NCBI GenBank assembly: GCA_021773035.1
Contig: JAJFKU010000045.1
Location: 62,001 to 126,000 of the forward strand
Reading direction: 5' to 3'
Source of the DNA: Woeseiaceae bacterium
GTDB taxonomy: Bacteria > Pseudomonadota > Gammaproteobacteria > Steroidobacterales > Woeseiaceae
DNA: 64,000 nt
Of the stretch, positions 54,094-63,809 are shown piece by piece; positions within the stretch are counted from its first letter, which is position 1; every line of letters begins with the position of its first letter. The translations under genes and the position numbers were made by a program. A model generated the notes under the pieces. That model was given only the letters and a program-made list of their open reading frames with translations. It had not been told where the DNA came from and did not search any database.

Positions 54094-54803
54094 CGGCATC
54101 AAAGGGTCGGTTTGGCCTGGCGGCTGCGTTCATGCTGCTGGCGCTGGGTCTCTACCTGTCGCCGCTGGCCGAGTGGGTTGCTGCTTTGGTGGAGTGGGGA
54201 CAGCAGCATCCGGTCGGTGGGCCAGTGGCTTACGTGCTCTTCGTCGCCGCGGCGACTGTTCTGTTTCTACCAGGCTCCGTGGCGATGATGATCGGCGGCT
54301 TTCTCTTCGGTTTTCTGCCGGGCCTGCTGTTCGCGGCGCTTGCCATCCCGCTTGGGGCGCAATGTGCCTTTGAGTTCGGTCGCTGGGTCGCGCGCCCCTG
54401 GGCACGCAAAAAAATCGCTGACAACGAGCGTATGCAATTGCTTGAGGTCGCGCTGCGGCAACGGGCATTTCTCATCATTGTTCTGACCCGTCTGTCGCTG
54501 ATCATCCCGTTTAACCTGCTCAACTACGCTTTTGGTGCAACGGCCGTGAGTGCGCGCAACCACCTGGTCGCCACTGCCGTTGGCATGCTGCCGGCGGTCG
54601 CGTTGTACGTTTATCTTGGCACCCTTGCCAGAAATCTGGGTCAGATCATGTCGGGCGACGCAGCGCCACCAGCGTTGGGATACTGGATTATAGGGGTCGG
54701 TCTGATCGCAGTCACACTGGCCTCCTGGATTATTCACCGCACGGCGACGCGGGTACTGGAGCAACACTTGAACGATCGCAAAGATGTGGAGTCGACGGGA
54801 TGA
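54090..54803 (+). CDS. TVP38/TMEM64 (VTT domain) family membrane protein
   Basis: The 237-aa protein has about six membrane segments and the VTT/SNARE-associated signature [20 protein letters not shown] (about 66-85) plus [18 protein letters not shown] (about 132-149). Such DedA-like proteins act in membrane lipid scrambling or ion homeostasis. It overlaps both neighbours by 4 nt (activator upstream, dacB downstream), which couples translation of all three. Confidence 0.9.
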   Translation: MTASKGRFGLAAAFMLLALGLYLSPLAEWVAALVEWGQQHPVGGPVAYVLFVAAATVLFLPGSVAMMIGGFLFGFLPGLLFAALAIPLGAQCAFEFGRWVARPWARKKIADNERMQLLEVALRQRAFLIIVLTRLSLIIPFNLLNYAFGATAVSARNHLVATAVGMLPAVALYVYLGTLARNLGQIMSGDAAPPALGYWIIGVGLIAVTLASWIIHRTATRVLEQHLNDRKDVESTG

Positions 54804-56209
54804 GGCGTACTTTGGGTTTCCTGCTGCTTTTCGCGACAGCGGTGCAGGCGGCTGAGACCGAGCTGCCGGTTGGTGTCCGCAGCGCTCTTAACGCACGTAA
54901 CGTTGCACACGAGTCGCTGAGCGTATTCGTTGCTGATCTGGAGACCGGGGAGGCGGTGCTGGAATGGCGTAGTGATGAGCCGCGTAATCCGGCGTCGACG
55001 ATTAAGCTGTTAACGACGCTGGTTGCACTCGATGTACTGGGGCCGACCTATCGCTGGCGTACCGAAGTATTTGCCGGCGGTGAGCTGAAGGACGGTCACC
55101 TCGATGGTGACCTGCTTATCAAAGGCTACGGTGACCCGTTTCTTGTAACCGAGCGGGTCTGGCAGCTGGCGCAGAACATTCGTCATATGGGGGTGCGGGA
55201 AATCGGCGGCGACCTGTTGCTTGACGACAGCTGGTTTGACGTCGGTTCCTACGATCCGGCGGCCTTCGATCGACAGCCGCTGCGTGCTTACAACGTTGCT
55301 CCCAATGCCCTGCTGATGAACTTCAAGGTTGTGCGCTACTGGTTTGAACCCGATCATGCGGCCGACGCTGTCAACGTCCGGCTGGAGCCGCCCCTTGAGA
55401 ATATCGACGTCGACAATCGACTCGGCCTGGCCAACAGGAGCTGTCGCGGCTTTCAACGCGGCATAACGATTACAGCCAACAAGAGTGTCAACGAAGTGAC
55501 CTTCTCCGGGCAGTTTCCGGGCGCTTGCCGGCGCTATGCGATGGATAGAGCGGTGTTGTCCCACAATGAGTTTGTCTACGGGCTATTTAGCTCTCTGTGG
55601 CACGACTCCGGCGGCACTTTCGAGGGCGGCTGGGGCAAGATCGTAGTGCCGGAAGACACCGAACCGCTGCTATCTTTCGATTCGCCGCCGTTGACCGAAG
55701 TGATTTCGAGGGTCAACAAACACAGCAACAACGTAATGGCCAGGCAGCTGCTGTACACGCTTGCTGCGGAGGTTGACGGTCCGCCGGGAACCGAGGCCAA
55801 TGGCAAAGCGGTGATCACTGGCTGGCTGGCCGATAACGAACTGGCTGCAGCCGGAGTCACGATTGACAACGGCGCGGGCTTGTCGAGAAATACCCGCATT
55901 ACGGCCAAAGACATGGCGGAGATGCTCAAGTTCGCATGGCAGCAGCCCTACATGCCCGAGTATCTCGCGTCGATGTCCCTGTCCGGTCTGGACGGCACGC
56001 TCAGGCGGCGCTTCGACAATACCGGCCTGGTCGGTAAGGCGCACCTGAAGACCGGCTCGCTGGATCATGTCACCGCGATTGCGGGCTACCTGCAGGCACG
56101 ATCGGGGCGCCGCTTTGCGGTGGTTGCGATGCAGAATTTCGAGGACATTCATCGTGGCCCCGGTGAAGAGGTGCAGGAGGCGCTACTGCGTTGGCTTTAC
56201 GAGCAATAG
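54800..56209 (+). CDS. dacB: D-alanyl-D-alanine carboxypeptidase/endopeptidase (PBP4)
   Basis: The 469-aa protein has a signal peptide (to about residue 18) and the three PBP motifs: SxxK as STIK (66-69), SxN as SNN in NKHSNNVMARQL (about 308), and KTG in KTGSLDHV (about 416). The extra domain between SxxK and SxN is typical of class C PBP4. It trims or cleaves peptidoglycan stem peptides in the periplasm. Together with the VTT protein it follows the sigma-54 activator. Confidence 0.94.
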   Translation: MRRTLGFLLLFATAVQAAETELPVGVRSALNARNVAHESLSVFVADLETGEAVLEWRSDEPRNPASTIKLLTTLVALDVLGPTYRWRTEVFAGGELKDGHLDGDLLIKGYGDPFLVTERVWQLAQNIRHMGVREIGGDLLLDDSWFDVGSYDPAAFDRQPLRAYNVAPNALLMNFKVVRYWFEPDHAADAVNVRLEPPLENIDVDNRLGLANRSCRGFQRGITITANKSVNEVTFSGQFPGACRRYAMDRAVLSHNEFVYGLFSSLWHDSGGTFEGGWGKIVVPEDTEPLLSFDSPPLTEVISRVNKHSNNVMARQLLYTLAAEVDGPPGTEANGKAVITGWLADNELAAAGVTIDNGAGLSRNTRITAKDMAEMLKFAWQQPYMPEYLASMSLSGLDGTLRRRFDNTGLVGKAHLKTGSLDHVTAIAGYLQARSGRRFAVVAMQNFEDIHRGPGEEVQEALLRWLYEQ

Positions 56210-56266
56210 CACCGCGACGGCAGCCGTCGGTGTAGTACACTCGCGGCGTGCAAGGGAGACAAGAAA

Positions 56267-56884
56267 ATGCGTCCAGCTAACTGGGGACTCTTCGCGCTGC
56301 TAATCGCGACTACGATTGCGGTTTCGCCGTTCGCAGCCGCCGAAACCGCGTACGTAACGGACAATCTTCGATTGGGCCTCCACGAAGCCGCAGATACGAG
56401 CGGCCGGCCGTTTCAGATGCTGGAGAGCGGCCAGGCGATGGAAATACTGTCGCGAGACCGAAATTACGCCAACGTGCGCCTGCCGGGGCCGGAAGGGACC
56501 GAGGGCTGGGTCAAAGCGGCCTATCTTGTCGACGACAAACCCGCAAAGCTCATCGTTGCTGAAACCAGGGCCGAGCGTGACGCCCTGGCCGCGGAACTTA
56601 CCCAGACCCGGGCATCGTTCGCGGCACCGGCGGCGACCATCGAGGCCCTGAGAAACGATGCCGAGCAATTCGATGCGCAACTCGCTGCCGCCAATGAGCG
56701 CATAACGGAGCTTCAGGAAGAGAACGCCGGTTTCCAGGGTCTTAAGGAGCAGTACAAGGGCAGCCTGCCCCTGAGCTGGGTTGCCGCTGCCATCGGTGTA
56801 TGTCTTATCGCCGGTTTCCTGCTTGGAATATGGTGGGTCGACCGCCGCAGCCGCCTGCGGCACGGCGGAATTCGGATTTACTGA
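56267..56884 (+). CDS. TIGR04211 family SH3 domain protein
   Basis: The 205-aa protein has a signal peptide (about 1-24), a bacterial SH3 domain (about 26-88: YVTDNLRLGLHEAADTSG, ending EGWVKAAYL), a coiled coil (about 100-160) and a C-terminal membrane helix (about 168-190) with a basic tail. This layout is diagnostic of the YgiM-like TIGR04211 family, thought to bind envelope polymers. GGGAGA lies upstream of the ATG. Confidence 0.93.
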   Translation: MRPANWGLFALLIATTIAVSPFAAAETAYVTDNLRLGLHEAADTSGRPFQMLESGQAMEILSRDRNYANVRLPGPEGTEGWVKAAYLVDDKPAKLIVAETRAERDALAAELTQTRASFAAPAATIEALRNDAEQFDAQLAAANERITELQEENAGFQGLKEQYKGSLPLSWVAAAIGVCLIAGFLLGIWWVDRRSRLRHGGIRIY

Positions 56885-56908
56885 CTGTCGGCCGGATATA
56901 AGCGTCCG

Positions 56909-56922
56909 TTATAAGGCGATAA
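56909..56922. promoter_or_regulatory. Candidate CysB-binding dyad
   Basis: TTAT-AAGGCG-ATAA is an inverted repeat about 95-108 nt before the cysJ ATG. Weak promoter boxes TTCACC (56934-56939) and TAAGGT (56957-56962), 17 nt apart, would put it at about -60 to -47, where CysB activates cys promoters in enterics. Confidence 0.4.
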
Positions 56923-56966
56923 CAAACAAACCGTTCACCACGTAAGCACAGCTCCCTAAGGTAACG

Positions 56967-57009
56967 CTGAAGGTCACGCATTGCGGCGTGGCCGCGATGC
57001 CTTCAGGAG
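56967..57009 (+). promoter_or_regulatory. cysJIH leader with alternative RNA hairpins at the Shine-Dalgarno
   Basis: A lower stem CTGAAG (56967-56972) with CTTCAG (57001-57006) and an upper 10-bp stem GCATTGCGGC (56978-56987) with GCCGCGATGC (56991-57000, one wobble) form a long hairpin whose 3' arm enters the AGGAG ribosome site (57005-57009). A competing hairpin GGTCACGC (56972-56979) with GCGTGGCC (56986-56993) excludes it and leaves the site free. No known riboswitch class is recognised. Confidence 0.5.
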
Positions 57010-57016
57010 TGTCTCG

Positions 57017-58810
57017 ATGAACAGTTTGCCCATTGACGCGTTGCCGCTGGATGCGGTGCAGACGAACAAGCTGCAAACGGTCGTATCCGGATTGACACCG
57101 CAGCAGCTGCAGTGGGTGTCCGGCTACGCGGCCGGGCTTGCGGCAGCCGGTGGCCAGAGCGCCGCGCCTGTCGGCGCTCAGCTAGCAGGCAACGACAACA
57201 AGCTGACGATCCTGTACGGCTCGCAAACCGGTAACGGAGAAGCGCTGGCCCAGGCGCTGGCGCAGCAGGCGGCGGTGCAGGGATTTACTGCAGCGGCTAT
57301 CAGTCTTGCCGACTACAAACCGGCGAACCTGAAGCGTGAATCGTTCCTGACTTTCGTCATCAGTACCCACGGCGAAGGCGATCCGCCTGACGACGCCGAG
57401 CTTTTCTACGAGTTTCTGATGTCCAAAAAAGCGCCGCAGCTGCCGCAGCTCAAATACTCTGTGCTGGCGCTTGGCGACAGCAGCTACGTCAATTTCTGCT
57501 CAACGGGCCGGGAATTCGATGCGCGTCTGAACGAACTGGGTGCCGAGCGATTCGAAGCGTTGATCGAATGCGATCTCGACTACGACGATGCTGCGCGTGG
57601 CTGGTCGGAGCGCGTTGTCGCCGGCCTGCCAGACCTGCTGGGCGCCGCGGACGCAGCGGCCGTACCGTTACTGCGTGCTGTGGAAAGCGTATCGTCCTAC
57701 GACAAGAGCAAGCCTTTCCCGGCGGAGATTCTGGTAAACCAGAAGATCACCGGCGGCGCGTCAGGTAAAGACGTGCGGCACATCGAGCTGTCTATCGAGG
57801 GCTCAGGTCTCAGCTATGAACCCGGCGACTCGCTTGCCGTCGTCGTCAGCAACCCGCCACCGCTGGTCGACGCACTGTTGAGCGAACTGGGCCTCGACGG
57901 CGCGACTGCCGTCACCGTGCGTGAAGAGTCGGCCAAGCTTCGGGATGTCTTGCAGCAATCGCTTGAAATCACGGCCGTTAATCTGGCGTTTCTTCGCGGT
58001 TGGGCAGCGGTCGCCGAGAGCGACGAGCTTTCGGCGCTGTTGGCGACTGCCGATCAGGATGCATTGACGGAGTTTGTCGACAACCACCAGATCATCGACG
58101 TTGTGCAGCGTTATCCGACCAGCGTCGGCGCACAGAATTTTGTCGACATGTTGCGGCGTCTGAGTCCGCGCTCGTATTCAATATCGTCAAGCCTTGCAGC
58201 GAATCCCGACGAAGTACATCTGACCGTGGCCGAGGTTCGCTACGAGGCTTTCGGCACTGAGCACTGGGGCGCGGCATCGACGCATCTCGTTGACCGTTTG
58301 CAGGAAGGCGATACCGTGCCGGTGTACATTGAGCGCAACACGCGCTTCAGGTTACCGCAAGCCGCCATTCCCGTCGTGATGATAGGCCCGGGCACCGGCG
58401 TTGCCCCGTTTCGTGCATTCGTGGAAGAACGCGCCGAGCAGGGTGCCGGCGGTGATAACTGGCTGTTTTTCGGGGATCGCAACATGGATAGCGATTTTCT
58501 CTATCAGCTGGAGTGGCAGCGGCATCTCAAACAGGGAAACCTCAAGCGACTGGACGTTGCGTTCTCGCGCGATCAACGGCAAAAAATCTACGTGCAGGAC
58601 CGCATTCGCGAAAATGCGGCCGAGCTTTATCGCTGGATAGAGCGTGGTGCTGCAATCTACGTCTGTGGCGATGCGAAGCACATGGCCGGCGACGTCAACG
58701 ACGCGCTGATCGAGGTACTGGTCAGTCACGGTGGCCTGGAGCGTGATGCGGCCGTGCAGGAACTCAAAGTAATGCGAACCCAGGGGCGCTATCAGCGCGA
58801 TGTGTACTGA
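57017..58810 (+). CDS. cysJ: Assimilatory sulfite reductase (NADPH) flavoprotein subunit
   Basis: The ATG at 57017 follows CAGGAG and gives 597 aa. An N-terminal flavodoxin (FMN) domain has LYGSQTGNGEAL (about 66-77); the FAD domain has RSYSISSSLA (about 384-393); the NADPH domain has MIGPGTGVAPFRAF (about 454-467) and the end QGRYQRDVY is the CysJ C-terminus. It delivers electrons from NADPH to the CysI hemoprotein. Its stop overlaps the cysI start by one base. Confidence 0.97.
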   Translation: MNSLPIDALPLDAVQTNKLQTVVSGLTPQQLQWVSGYAAGLAAAGGQSAAPVGAQLAGNDNKLTILYGSQTGNGEALAQALAQQAAVQGFTAAAISLADYKPANLKRESFLTFVISTHGEGDPPDDAELFYEFLMSKKAPQLPQLKYSVLALGDSSYVNFCSTGREFDARLNELGAERFEALIECDLDYDDAARGWSERVVAGLPDLLGAADAAAVPLLRAVESVSSYDKSKPFPAEILVNQKITGGASGKDVRHIELSIEGSGLSYEPGDSLAVVVSNPPPLVDALLSELGLDGATAVTVREESAKLRDVLQQSLEITAVNLAFLRGWAAVAESDELSALLATADQDALTEFVDNHQIIDVVQRYPTSVGAQNFVDMLRRLSPRSYSISSSLAANPDEVHLTVAEVRYEAFGTEHWGAASTHLVDRLQEGDTVPVYIERNTRFRLPQAAIPVVMIGPGTGVAPFRAFVEERAEQGAGGDNWLFFGDRNMDSDFLYQLEWQRHLKQGNLKRLDVAFSRDQRQKIYVQDRIRENAAELYRWIERGAAIYVCGDAKHMAGDVNDALIEVLVSHGGLERDAAVQELKVMRTQGRYQRDVY

Positions 58811-60504
58811 TGAGTGACAAGACACTGACCGAAGTCGAGGGTATCAAGGCTGCGAGCCGCCACCTGCGGGGCACGATCGCGGACGGGCTTGTTGATCCGC
58901 TGACCGGTGCCATTGCCGCTGCCGATACACAGCTGTCGAAGTTTCACGGTATTTATCAACAGGACGACCGCGACATCCGCAGCGAACGAACGCGGCAGAA
59001 ACTCGAGCCCGCGTACAGCTTCATGATCCGGGCGCGTATTCCCGGCGGGCTGCTGAGCACATCGCAGTGGCTGGGCCTCGATCGCATCGCGCTCGAACAT
59101 GCGAACCAGACGATTCGATTGACGACACGTCAGGCGATTCAGTACCACGGCGTTGTGAAGCGTAATCTGAAGCAGACGGTGGCCGAGATCAACCAGGCGA
59201 CGCTGGACACGATTGCGGCTTGCGGCGACGTGAACCGTAATGTGATGTCGTCGCCTCTGCCGACCTTGTCGACGATACACCGGGAAGTGCAACGGCATGC
59301 GGAAAAACTATCCGAACACCTGATGCCGAAGAGCCGCGCGTACCACGAGATATGGTTGGACGGCGAGAAAATCGAGTCGTCGAAAACCGATCTGGAACCG
59401 ATCTACGGCGATACTTATCTGCCCCGAAAATTCAAAGCCGCGTTCGTGATACCACCGCAGAACGACGTCGACGTCTTCGCCCAGGACCTGGGTTTTATTA
59501 CCGTCGTAGAGGATGGCCGCATCAGCGGTTTCAACGTCACCGTCGGTGGCGGCATGGGCATGACTCATGGCGAAACCGATACCTATCCCAGGCTGGGCGA
59601 TGTGCTCGGCTTCATCGAACCGGACGACGTGCTCAAGGTTGCCGAAGCTGTCGTTACCACGCAGCGTGACTATGGCGACAGAACGAATCGAAAACACGCG
59701 CGCTTGAAGTATACGATCGACGATCGCGGTATCGATTGGTTTCGCGGCGAGGTCGAGAAACGCTCGGGTGTCAGTTTTGGCAGTGCGGTGAAGTACGCGT
59801 TTGTCGCCAACGGCGACGTCTACGGCTGGCAGCTAGACGATGTCGGCGCATGGCATTACGGACTGTTCGTTGAGGGTGGCCGTGTTGGCGACGTTGGTAG
59901 CCGGCGGTTGCTTTCGGGCCTGCGAGCCATAGCTCGGCTACACAACGCAGAATTCAGGCTGACGCCCAATCAGAACCTGATCATTAGCAAAGTGGCGGCG
60001 GCGGACAAGGCAGCTATCGATGCGCTGCTCGCCGAGTACGGAATTGAAAACAGTGCACATGCGAGTCCGCTGCGGCTCAATTCCATGGCCTGTGTGGCGT
60101 TTCCGAGCTGTGGTCTGGCGATGGCTGAAAGCGAGCGTTACCTGCCGTCGCTGGTCGATAAACTGGATGCCAGCCTGCAGCAGTACGGACTGGCCGGTGA
60201 GCCGATCACGATTCGTATGACCGGCTGCCCTAACGGCTGCGCAAGACCCTACATCGCTGAAATCGGCCTGGTTGGCAAAGGGCCCGGACGCTACACGATG
60301 TTCCTGGGTGCCGGTTTCGCCGGTGAACGACTGGGTGTGCCGTTTCTCGACAACGCCAATGAAGAAGAAGTTCTGGAAGCACTAAACCCTTTGTTCGCGG
60401 ACTTTGCCACCGAGCGAAACGATGCCGAGCATTTCGGCGACTTCCTGGTTCGCAGCGGAGTGGTGCGAGCACTTACTGCCGGGAGAAATATCCATGACGG
60501 CTGA
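58810..60504 (+). CDS. cysI: Assimilatory sulfite reductase (NADPH) hemoprotein subunit
   Basis: The 564-aa protein has the siroheme/4Fe-4S ligand cysteines in [16 protein letters not shown] (about 428-443) and [20 protein letters not shown] (about 471-490), and anion-binding residues in [13 protein letters not shown] (about 103-115). It reduces sulfite to sulfide by six electrons. The 3' end overlaps cysH by 11 nt. Confidence 0.97.
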   Translation: MSDKTLTEVEGIKAASRHLRGTIADGLVDPLTGAIAAADTQLSKFHGIYQQDDRDIRSERTRQKLEPAYSFMIRARIPGGLLSTSQWLGLDRIALEHANQTIRLTTRQAIQYHGVVKRNLKQTVAEINQATLDTIAACGDVNRNVMSSPLPTLSTIHREVQRHAEKLSEHLMPKSRAYHEIWLDGEKIESSKTDLEPIYGDTYLPRKFKAAFVIPPQNDVDVFAQDLGFITVVEDGRISGFNVTVGGGMGMTHGETDTYPRLGDVLGFIEPDDVLKVAEAVVTTQRDYGDRTNRKHARLKYTIDDRGIDWFRGEVEKRSGVSFGSAVKYAFVANGDVYGWQLDDVGAWHYGLFVEGGRVGDVGSRRLLSGLRAIARLHNAEFRLTPNQNLIISKVAAADKAAIDALLAEYGIENSAHASPLRLNSMACVAFPSCGLAMAESERYLPSLVDKLDASLQQYGLAGEPITIRMTGCPNGCARPYIAEIGLVGKGPGRYTMFLGAGFAGERLGVPFLDNANEEEVLEALNPLFADFATERNDAEHFGDFLVRSGVVRALTAGRNIHDG

Positions 60505-61174
60505 GGAGCGAGTAGCGTCGGCGCTTAAAACCTTGCCCGGACAGCACGTTGTGACGTCCAGCTTTGGAGCACAGTCTGCAGTCATGCTGCACCTGGTGAC
60601 GCGCCAGCAGCCGGATATTCCCGTTGTTCTGATCGACACCGGATACCTGTTTCCCGAAACCTATCGGTTTGTTGACGAGTTAACGGAGCGTCTGCAGCTG
60701 AATCTCAAGGTCTACCGGCCGCAAACGTCGGCTGCCTGGCAGGAGGCACGATACGGCAAACGCTGGGAGCGGGGGCTCGAAGGCCTCGAGAGCTATAACC
60801 AGGATAACAAGGTAGAACCGATGCAGCGTGCGATCGAGGATCTGGGCGTCGGCACCTGGTTCTCGGGTCTGCGGCGTAACCAGTCCATCGATCGGGCAAA
60901 GACGCCGTTCGTTGAGCGCTCGGGCGATCGCTTCAAAATCTATCCGATCGCCGACTGGACTGACAAGGATATTTTCGACTATCTGACAAAACACGATCTG
61001 CCCTACCACCCACTGTGGGAAAAGGGCTACGTGTCGATCGGCGATGTTCATACAACCCGCTCACTGGCCGATGTCGACTCGCTGGAAGAAACGCGTTTCT
61101 TCGGCTTAAAGCGGGAGTGCGGTCTGCACGAACTGGACTTCGGTAAGTCGTTCGCCGAGGCGAAACCGGCCTAA
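60494..61174 (+). CDS. cysH: Phosphoadenylyl-sulfate (PAPS) reductase
   Basis: The 226-aa protein starts inside cysI. It has the PP-loop-like start [17 protein letters not shown] (about 18-34), [10 protein letters not shown] (about 117-126), and the catalytic ECGLHEL (about 208-214) near the C-terminus. The CC...CxxC iron-sulfur cysteines of APS reductases are absent, so this is the thioredoxin-dependent PAPS form. It supplies sulfite to CysJI. Confidence 0.96.
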   Translation: MTAEERVASALKTLPGQHVVTSSFGAQSAVMLHLVTRQQPDIPVVLIDTGYLFPETYRFVDELTERLQLNLKVYRPQTSAAWQEARYGKRWERGLEGLESYNQDNKVEPMQRAIEDLGVGTWFSGLRRNQSIDRAKTPFVERSGDRFKIYPIADWTDKDIFDYLTKHDLPYHPLWEKGYVSIGDVHTTRSLADVDSLEETRFFGLKRECGLHELDFGKSFAEAKPA

Positions 61175-61180
61175 CAAGCT

Positions 61181-62191
61181 TTACGCGGCTTGCGTGACGC
61201 CTTCATTGCAACCGCCTCGAACCGGCAGTTTCGATGCATCGAAGAGTTTGTCGATATCTTCCTGGGATGTAGCGCGCCGGATATCCTCGAGTTGCTGCGG
61301 TCCGATGTGCGACGCAAACAGTTGAATGAAGTCGACCATGTAACGACGCAGCACGGTGTTTTTCCGGTAGCCGATCCAGGTTGTGCTGCGGGGGAACAGC
61401 CCCTCCGCGTCGATGACCTGCAGGTCTTTTCTATCGGCGCAGTCGGCCGCCATGCTGGCGACAATACCAACGCCCAGTCCCATACGGACATAGGTCTTGA
61501 TGACATCGGCATCGCGCGCGGTGAACACGACGTCCGGCTCCAGTCCTTCGTCCTCAAAGGCCCGTTTCAGAGACGATTGCCCACCGAAACTGAAGACATA
61601 GGTGACCAGCGGAAATCTGGCCAGATCCTGCAACGTCAGTTTGTTCTCGATTGTGGTCAGCTCGTGCCCCTTTGGCACGACGATCGAACGATCCCAGCGA
61701 TAGCTGGGCACCAGTATCAGATCTGAAAACAAATCGCCCGAACCGGTCGCAATAGCAAAGTCGATATCGTTAGCGGCAACCATGTCCGCGATCTGCTCAG
61801 ACGTTCCCTGGTGAAGATTGAGTCCTACCTTGGGGAAGCGCTTGCGAAACTCGGCAACGATGTCCGGGAGAACGTAACGCGCCTGCGTGTGCGTGGTTGC
61901 TATGGACAAAGACCCTTCTTCTTCCTGATAGTAGTCCGATGCGAGGCTGCGGATATTGTCGGCTTCGCGCATGATGATCCTGGCGCGTTCAATTACCTGA
62001 TGGCCCGCGGCGGTGATGCCGCCGAGACTCTTGCCCTTACGGGTGAAGAGCTGCATGCCCAGCTCTTCCTCAAGCAGCTTCAGCTGCTTGCTGACCCCCG
62101 GTTGACTGGTATACATACGCTCGGCGGCAGCGGTTATGTTCAGACCGTTGTCAGCGATTGCGAGCAGATACTTCAGTTGTTGCAGTTTCAT
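61181..62191 (-). CDS. cysB: CysB-type LysR family regulator
   Basis: The ATG at 62191 follows AGGAAAAG and gives 336 aa. The winged helix-turn-helix reads MKLQQLKYLLAIADNGLNIT through AERMYTSQPGVSKQLKLLEE (about 1-45); the effector domain (about 90-300) includes SIATTHTQARYVLPD and the Thr-rich site of CysB. In enterics CysB activates cys genes with N-acetylserine and is blocked by sulfide. It converges on cysH and diverges from cysG. Confidence 0.93.
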   Translation of the reverse strand: MKLQQLKYLLAIADNGLNITAAAERMYTSQPGVSKQLKLLEEELGMQLFTRKGKSLGGITAAGHQVIERARIIMREADNIRSLASDYYQEEEGSLSIATTHTQARYVLPDIVAEFRKRFPKVGLNLHQGTSEQIADMVAANDIDFAIATGSGDLFSDLILVPSYRWDRSIVVPKGHELTTIENKLTLQDLARFPLVTYVFSFGGQSSLKRAFEDEGLEPDVVFTARDADVIKTYVRMGLGVGIVASMAADCADRKDLQVIDAEGLFPRSTTWIGYRKNTVLRRYMVDFIQLFASHIGPQQLEDIRRATSQEDIDKLFDASKLPVRGGCNEGVTQAA

Positions 62192-62289
62192 CGGTGCTCT
62201 TTTCCTGGGGCGTTCAATTATGTGACCAACGGAACGGCGTTCTGGTTCAATTCGCTGATAACGTGGACGGGAATCATATAACCCATAGC

Positions 62290-62340
62290 TATATCGGTAC
62301 AAACACCGCGTCTTTTGGGGCGCTCCCGGGGGCCGATATA
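62290..62340. promoter_or_regulatory. Long-spaced inverted repeat in the cysB-cysG gap
   Basis: TATATCGG (62290-62297) and CCGATATA (62333-62340) are exact complements 35 nt apart in the divergent region. They may bind a dimeric regulator such as CysB itself, or be chance. No clear -35/-10 pair was found for either gene. Confidence 0.35.
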
Positions 62341-62369
62341 GTGGCGGTCAGCTTTGAACGGATACCGCC

Positions 62370-63809
62370 GTGGACTATTTTCCTGCTTTTCTGAATCTTC
62401 GCGATCGCCCCTGCCTGGTCGTCGGCGGCGGCGATATCGCCTTGCGCAAGGCGCGTTTGCTGGATTCCGCGGGTGCCCGTCTAACGGTTGTCGCGCCTCG
62501 GCTTAGCGACGAACTACTCGGACTCCTGGAGAGAAAAGGCCACCAATACCAGCGCCGCGAGGTCATCTCCACCGATGTTCCGGGTAACTGGCTGGTTGTC
62601 AGCGCGACCGGGGATCCGGCCGTGGAACGATGCGTGTACCGTTATGCGACAGACTCCGGGGTTTTCTGTAACGGCGTCGACGATATCGACAACTGCAGCT
62701 TTATCACACCGGCTATCGTAGACCGAAGTCCTGTTGTGGTTGCTATCTCCTCCGGCGGCGCAGCACCGGTTCTTGCTCGCAAGTTGCGTGCACAGATCGA
62801 GCAGTTGTTGCCCGCCGGATTGTCGACGCTGGGCCGCCTGGCGCAGCAATGGAGAGACCGGGTACGTGCGCGCGTGGGCAGCCTGCTCGGTCGGCGTCGT
62901 TTCTGGGAATCCGTGTTCGATGGGCCGGCTGCGAGCCATGCCATTGCAGGCGATATTCCTGCGGCCGAAGCGGAGATGAGCGTGCTGCTGCAGGCAGCGG
63001 ACAGAAAACAGTCCGGGGAGGCCTGGCTGGTCGGTGCCGGACCCGGGGATCCCGGCCTGCTGACGATTCGTGCGCTACAAGTCATGCAGGAGGCAGACGT
63101 CATTTTGCACGACCGATTAGTCTCCGACGAGGTGCTCGCGCTCGCCAGACGGGATGCCGACCTGATCTCCGTCGGTAAGACGCCGGGGTGTCGCGCGAAT
63201 TCCCAGGACGAAATTAACACCTTGCTGGTTGATCTCGTTGGCCAGGGAAAACGCGTCTGCCGTCTGAAGGGAGGCGACCCGTTCATATTTGGTCGTGGTG
63301 GTGAGGAAGCGGAAGCGCTGGATGCTGCTGGCCATGCCTATCGTGTGGTCCCCGGGATTACCGCCGCGGTTGGCGCCGCGGCGTATGCAGGTATTCCGCT
63401 TACGCATCGCGACCTGTCGCAATCGGTCGCCTTCGTAACCGCCCACGGCAAGGACTCCGTTGATAAGCTTGACTGGGCAGCGCTCGCCAGGACCCGGCAG
63501 ACGCTTGCTTTCTACATGGCGGTGAGGCGCTTCCCCGTGCTCATGAACCAGCTGATCGATAACGGGCTTGCGGCGGATACACCCATTGCTATCATCGAAA
63601 AAGCCAGTACACCGGAACAGCGCATTCTGCGTGGCTCGCTGGGACAGCTGGTGATGTTGTCGCAAGCGCATCGCGTTACTGCACCTGCGATGCTGATTGT
63701 CGGCGCAGTCGCGGCGCTGGGCAACGAGAAGCCGGTGCCCGAACAGCGTTCGCCGCAAAATTGTGTTACACCTGAACGTAATAACCAAGAACAAAGGCAG
63801 GCAAAATGA
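62370..63809 (+). CDS. cysG: Siroheme synthase (trifunctional)
   Basis: The 479-aa protein starts at GTG. The N-terminal precorrin-2 dehydrogenase/ferrochelatase has CLVVGGGDIALRKARLL (about 15-31); the C-terminal uroporphyrinogen-III methyltransferase has VGAGPGDPGLLTIRALQ (about 221-237), PGITAAVGAAAYAGIPLTHR (about 331-350) and VAFVTAHGKD. It makes siroheme for CysI, which explains its place here. Its last 4 nt overlap cysK (ATGA). Confidence 0.97.
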   Translation: MDYFPAFLNLRDRPCLVVGGGDIALRKARLLDSAGARLTVVAPRLSDELLGLLERKGHQYQRREVISTDVPGNWLVVSATGDPAVERCVYRYATDSGVFCNGVDDIDNCSFITPAIVDRSPVVVAISSGGAAPVLARKLRAQIEQLLPAGLSTLGRLAQQWRDRVRARVGSLLGRRRFWESVFDGPAASHAIAGDIPAAEAEMSVLLQAADRKQSGEAWLVGAGPGDPGLLTIRALQVMQEADVILHDRLVSDEVLALARRDADLISVGKTPGCRANSQDEINTLLVDLVGQGKRVCRLKGGDPFIFGRGGEEAEALDAAGHAYRVVPGITAAVGAAAYAGIPLTHRDLSQSVAFVTAHGKDSVDKLDWAALARTRQTLAFYMAVRRFPVLMNQLIDNGLAADTPIAIIEKASTPEQRILRGSLGQLVMLSQAHRVTAPAMLIVGAVAALGNEKPVPEQRSPQNCVTPERNNQEQRQAK

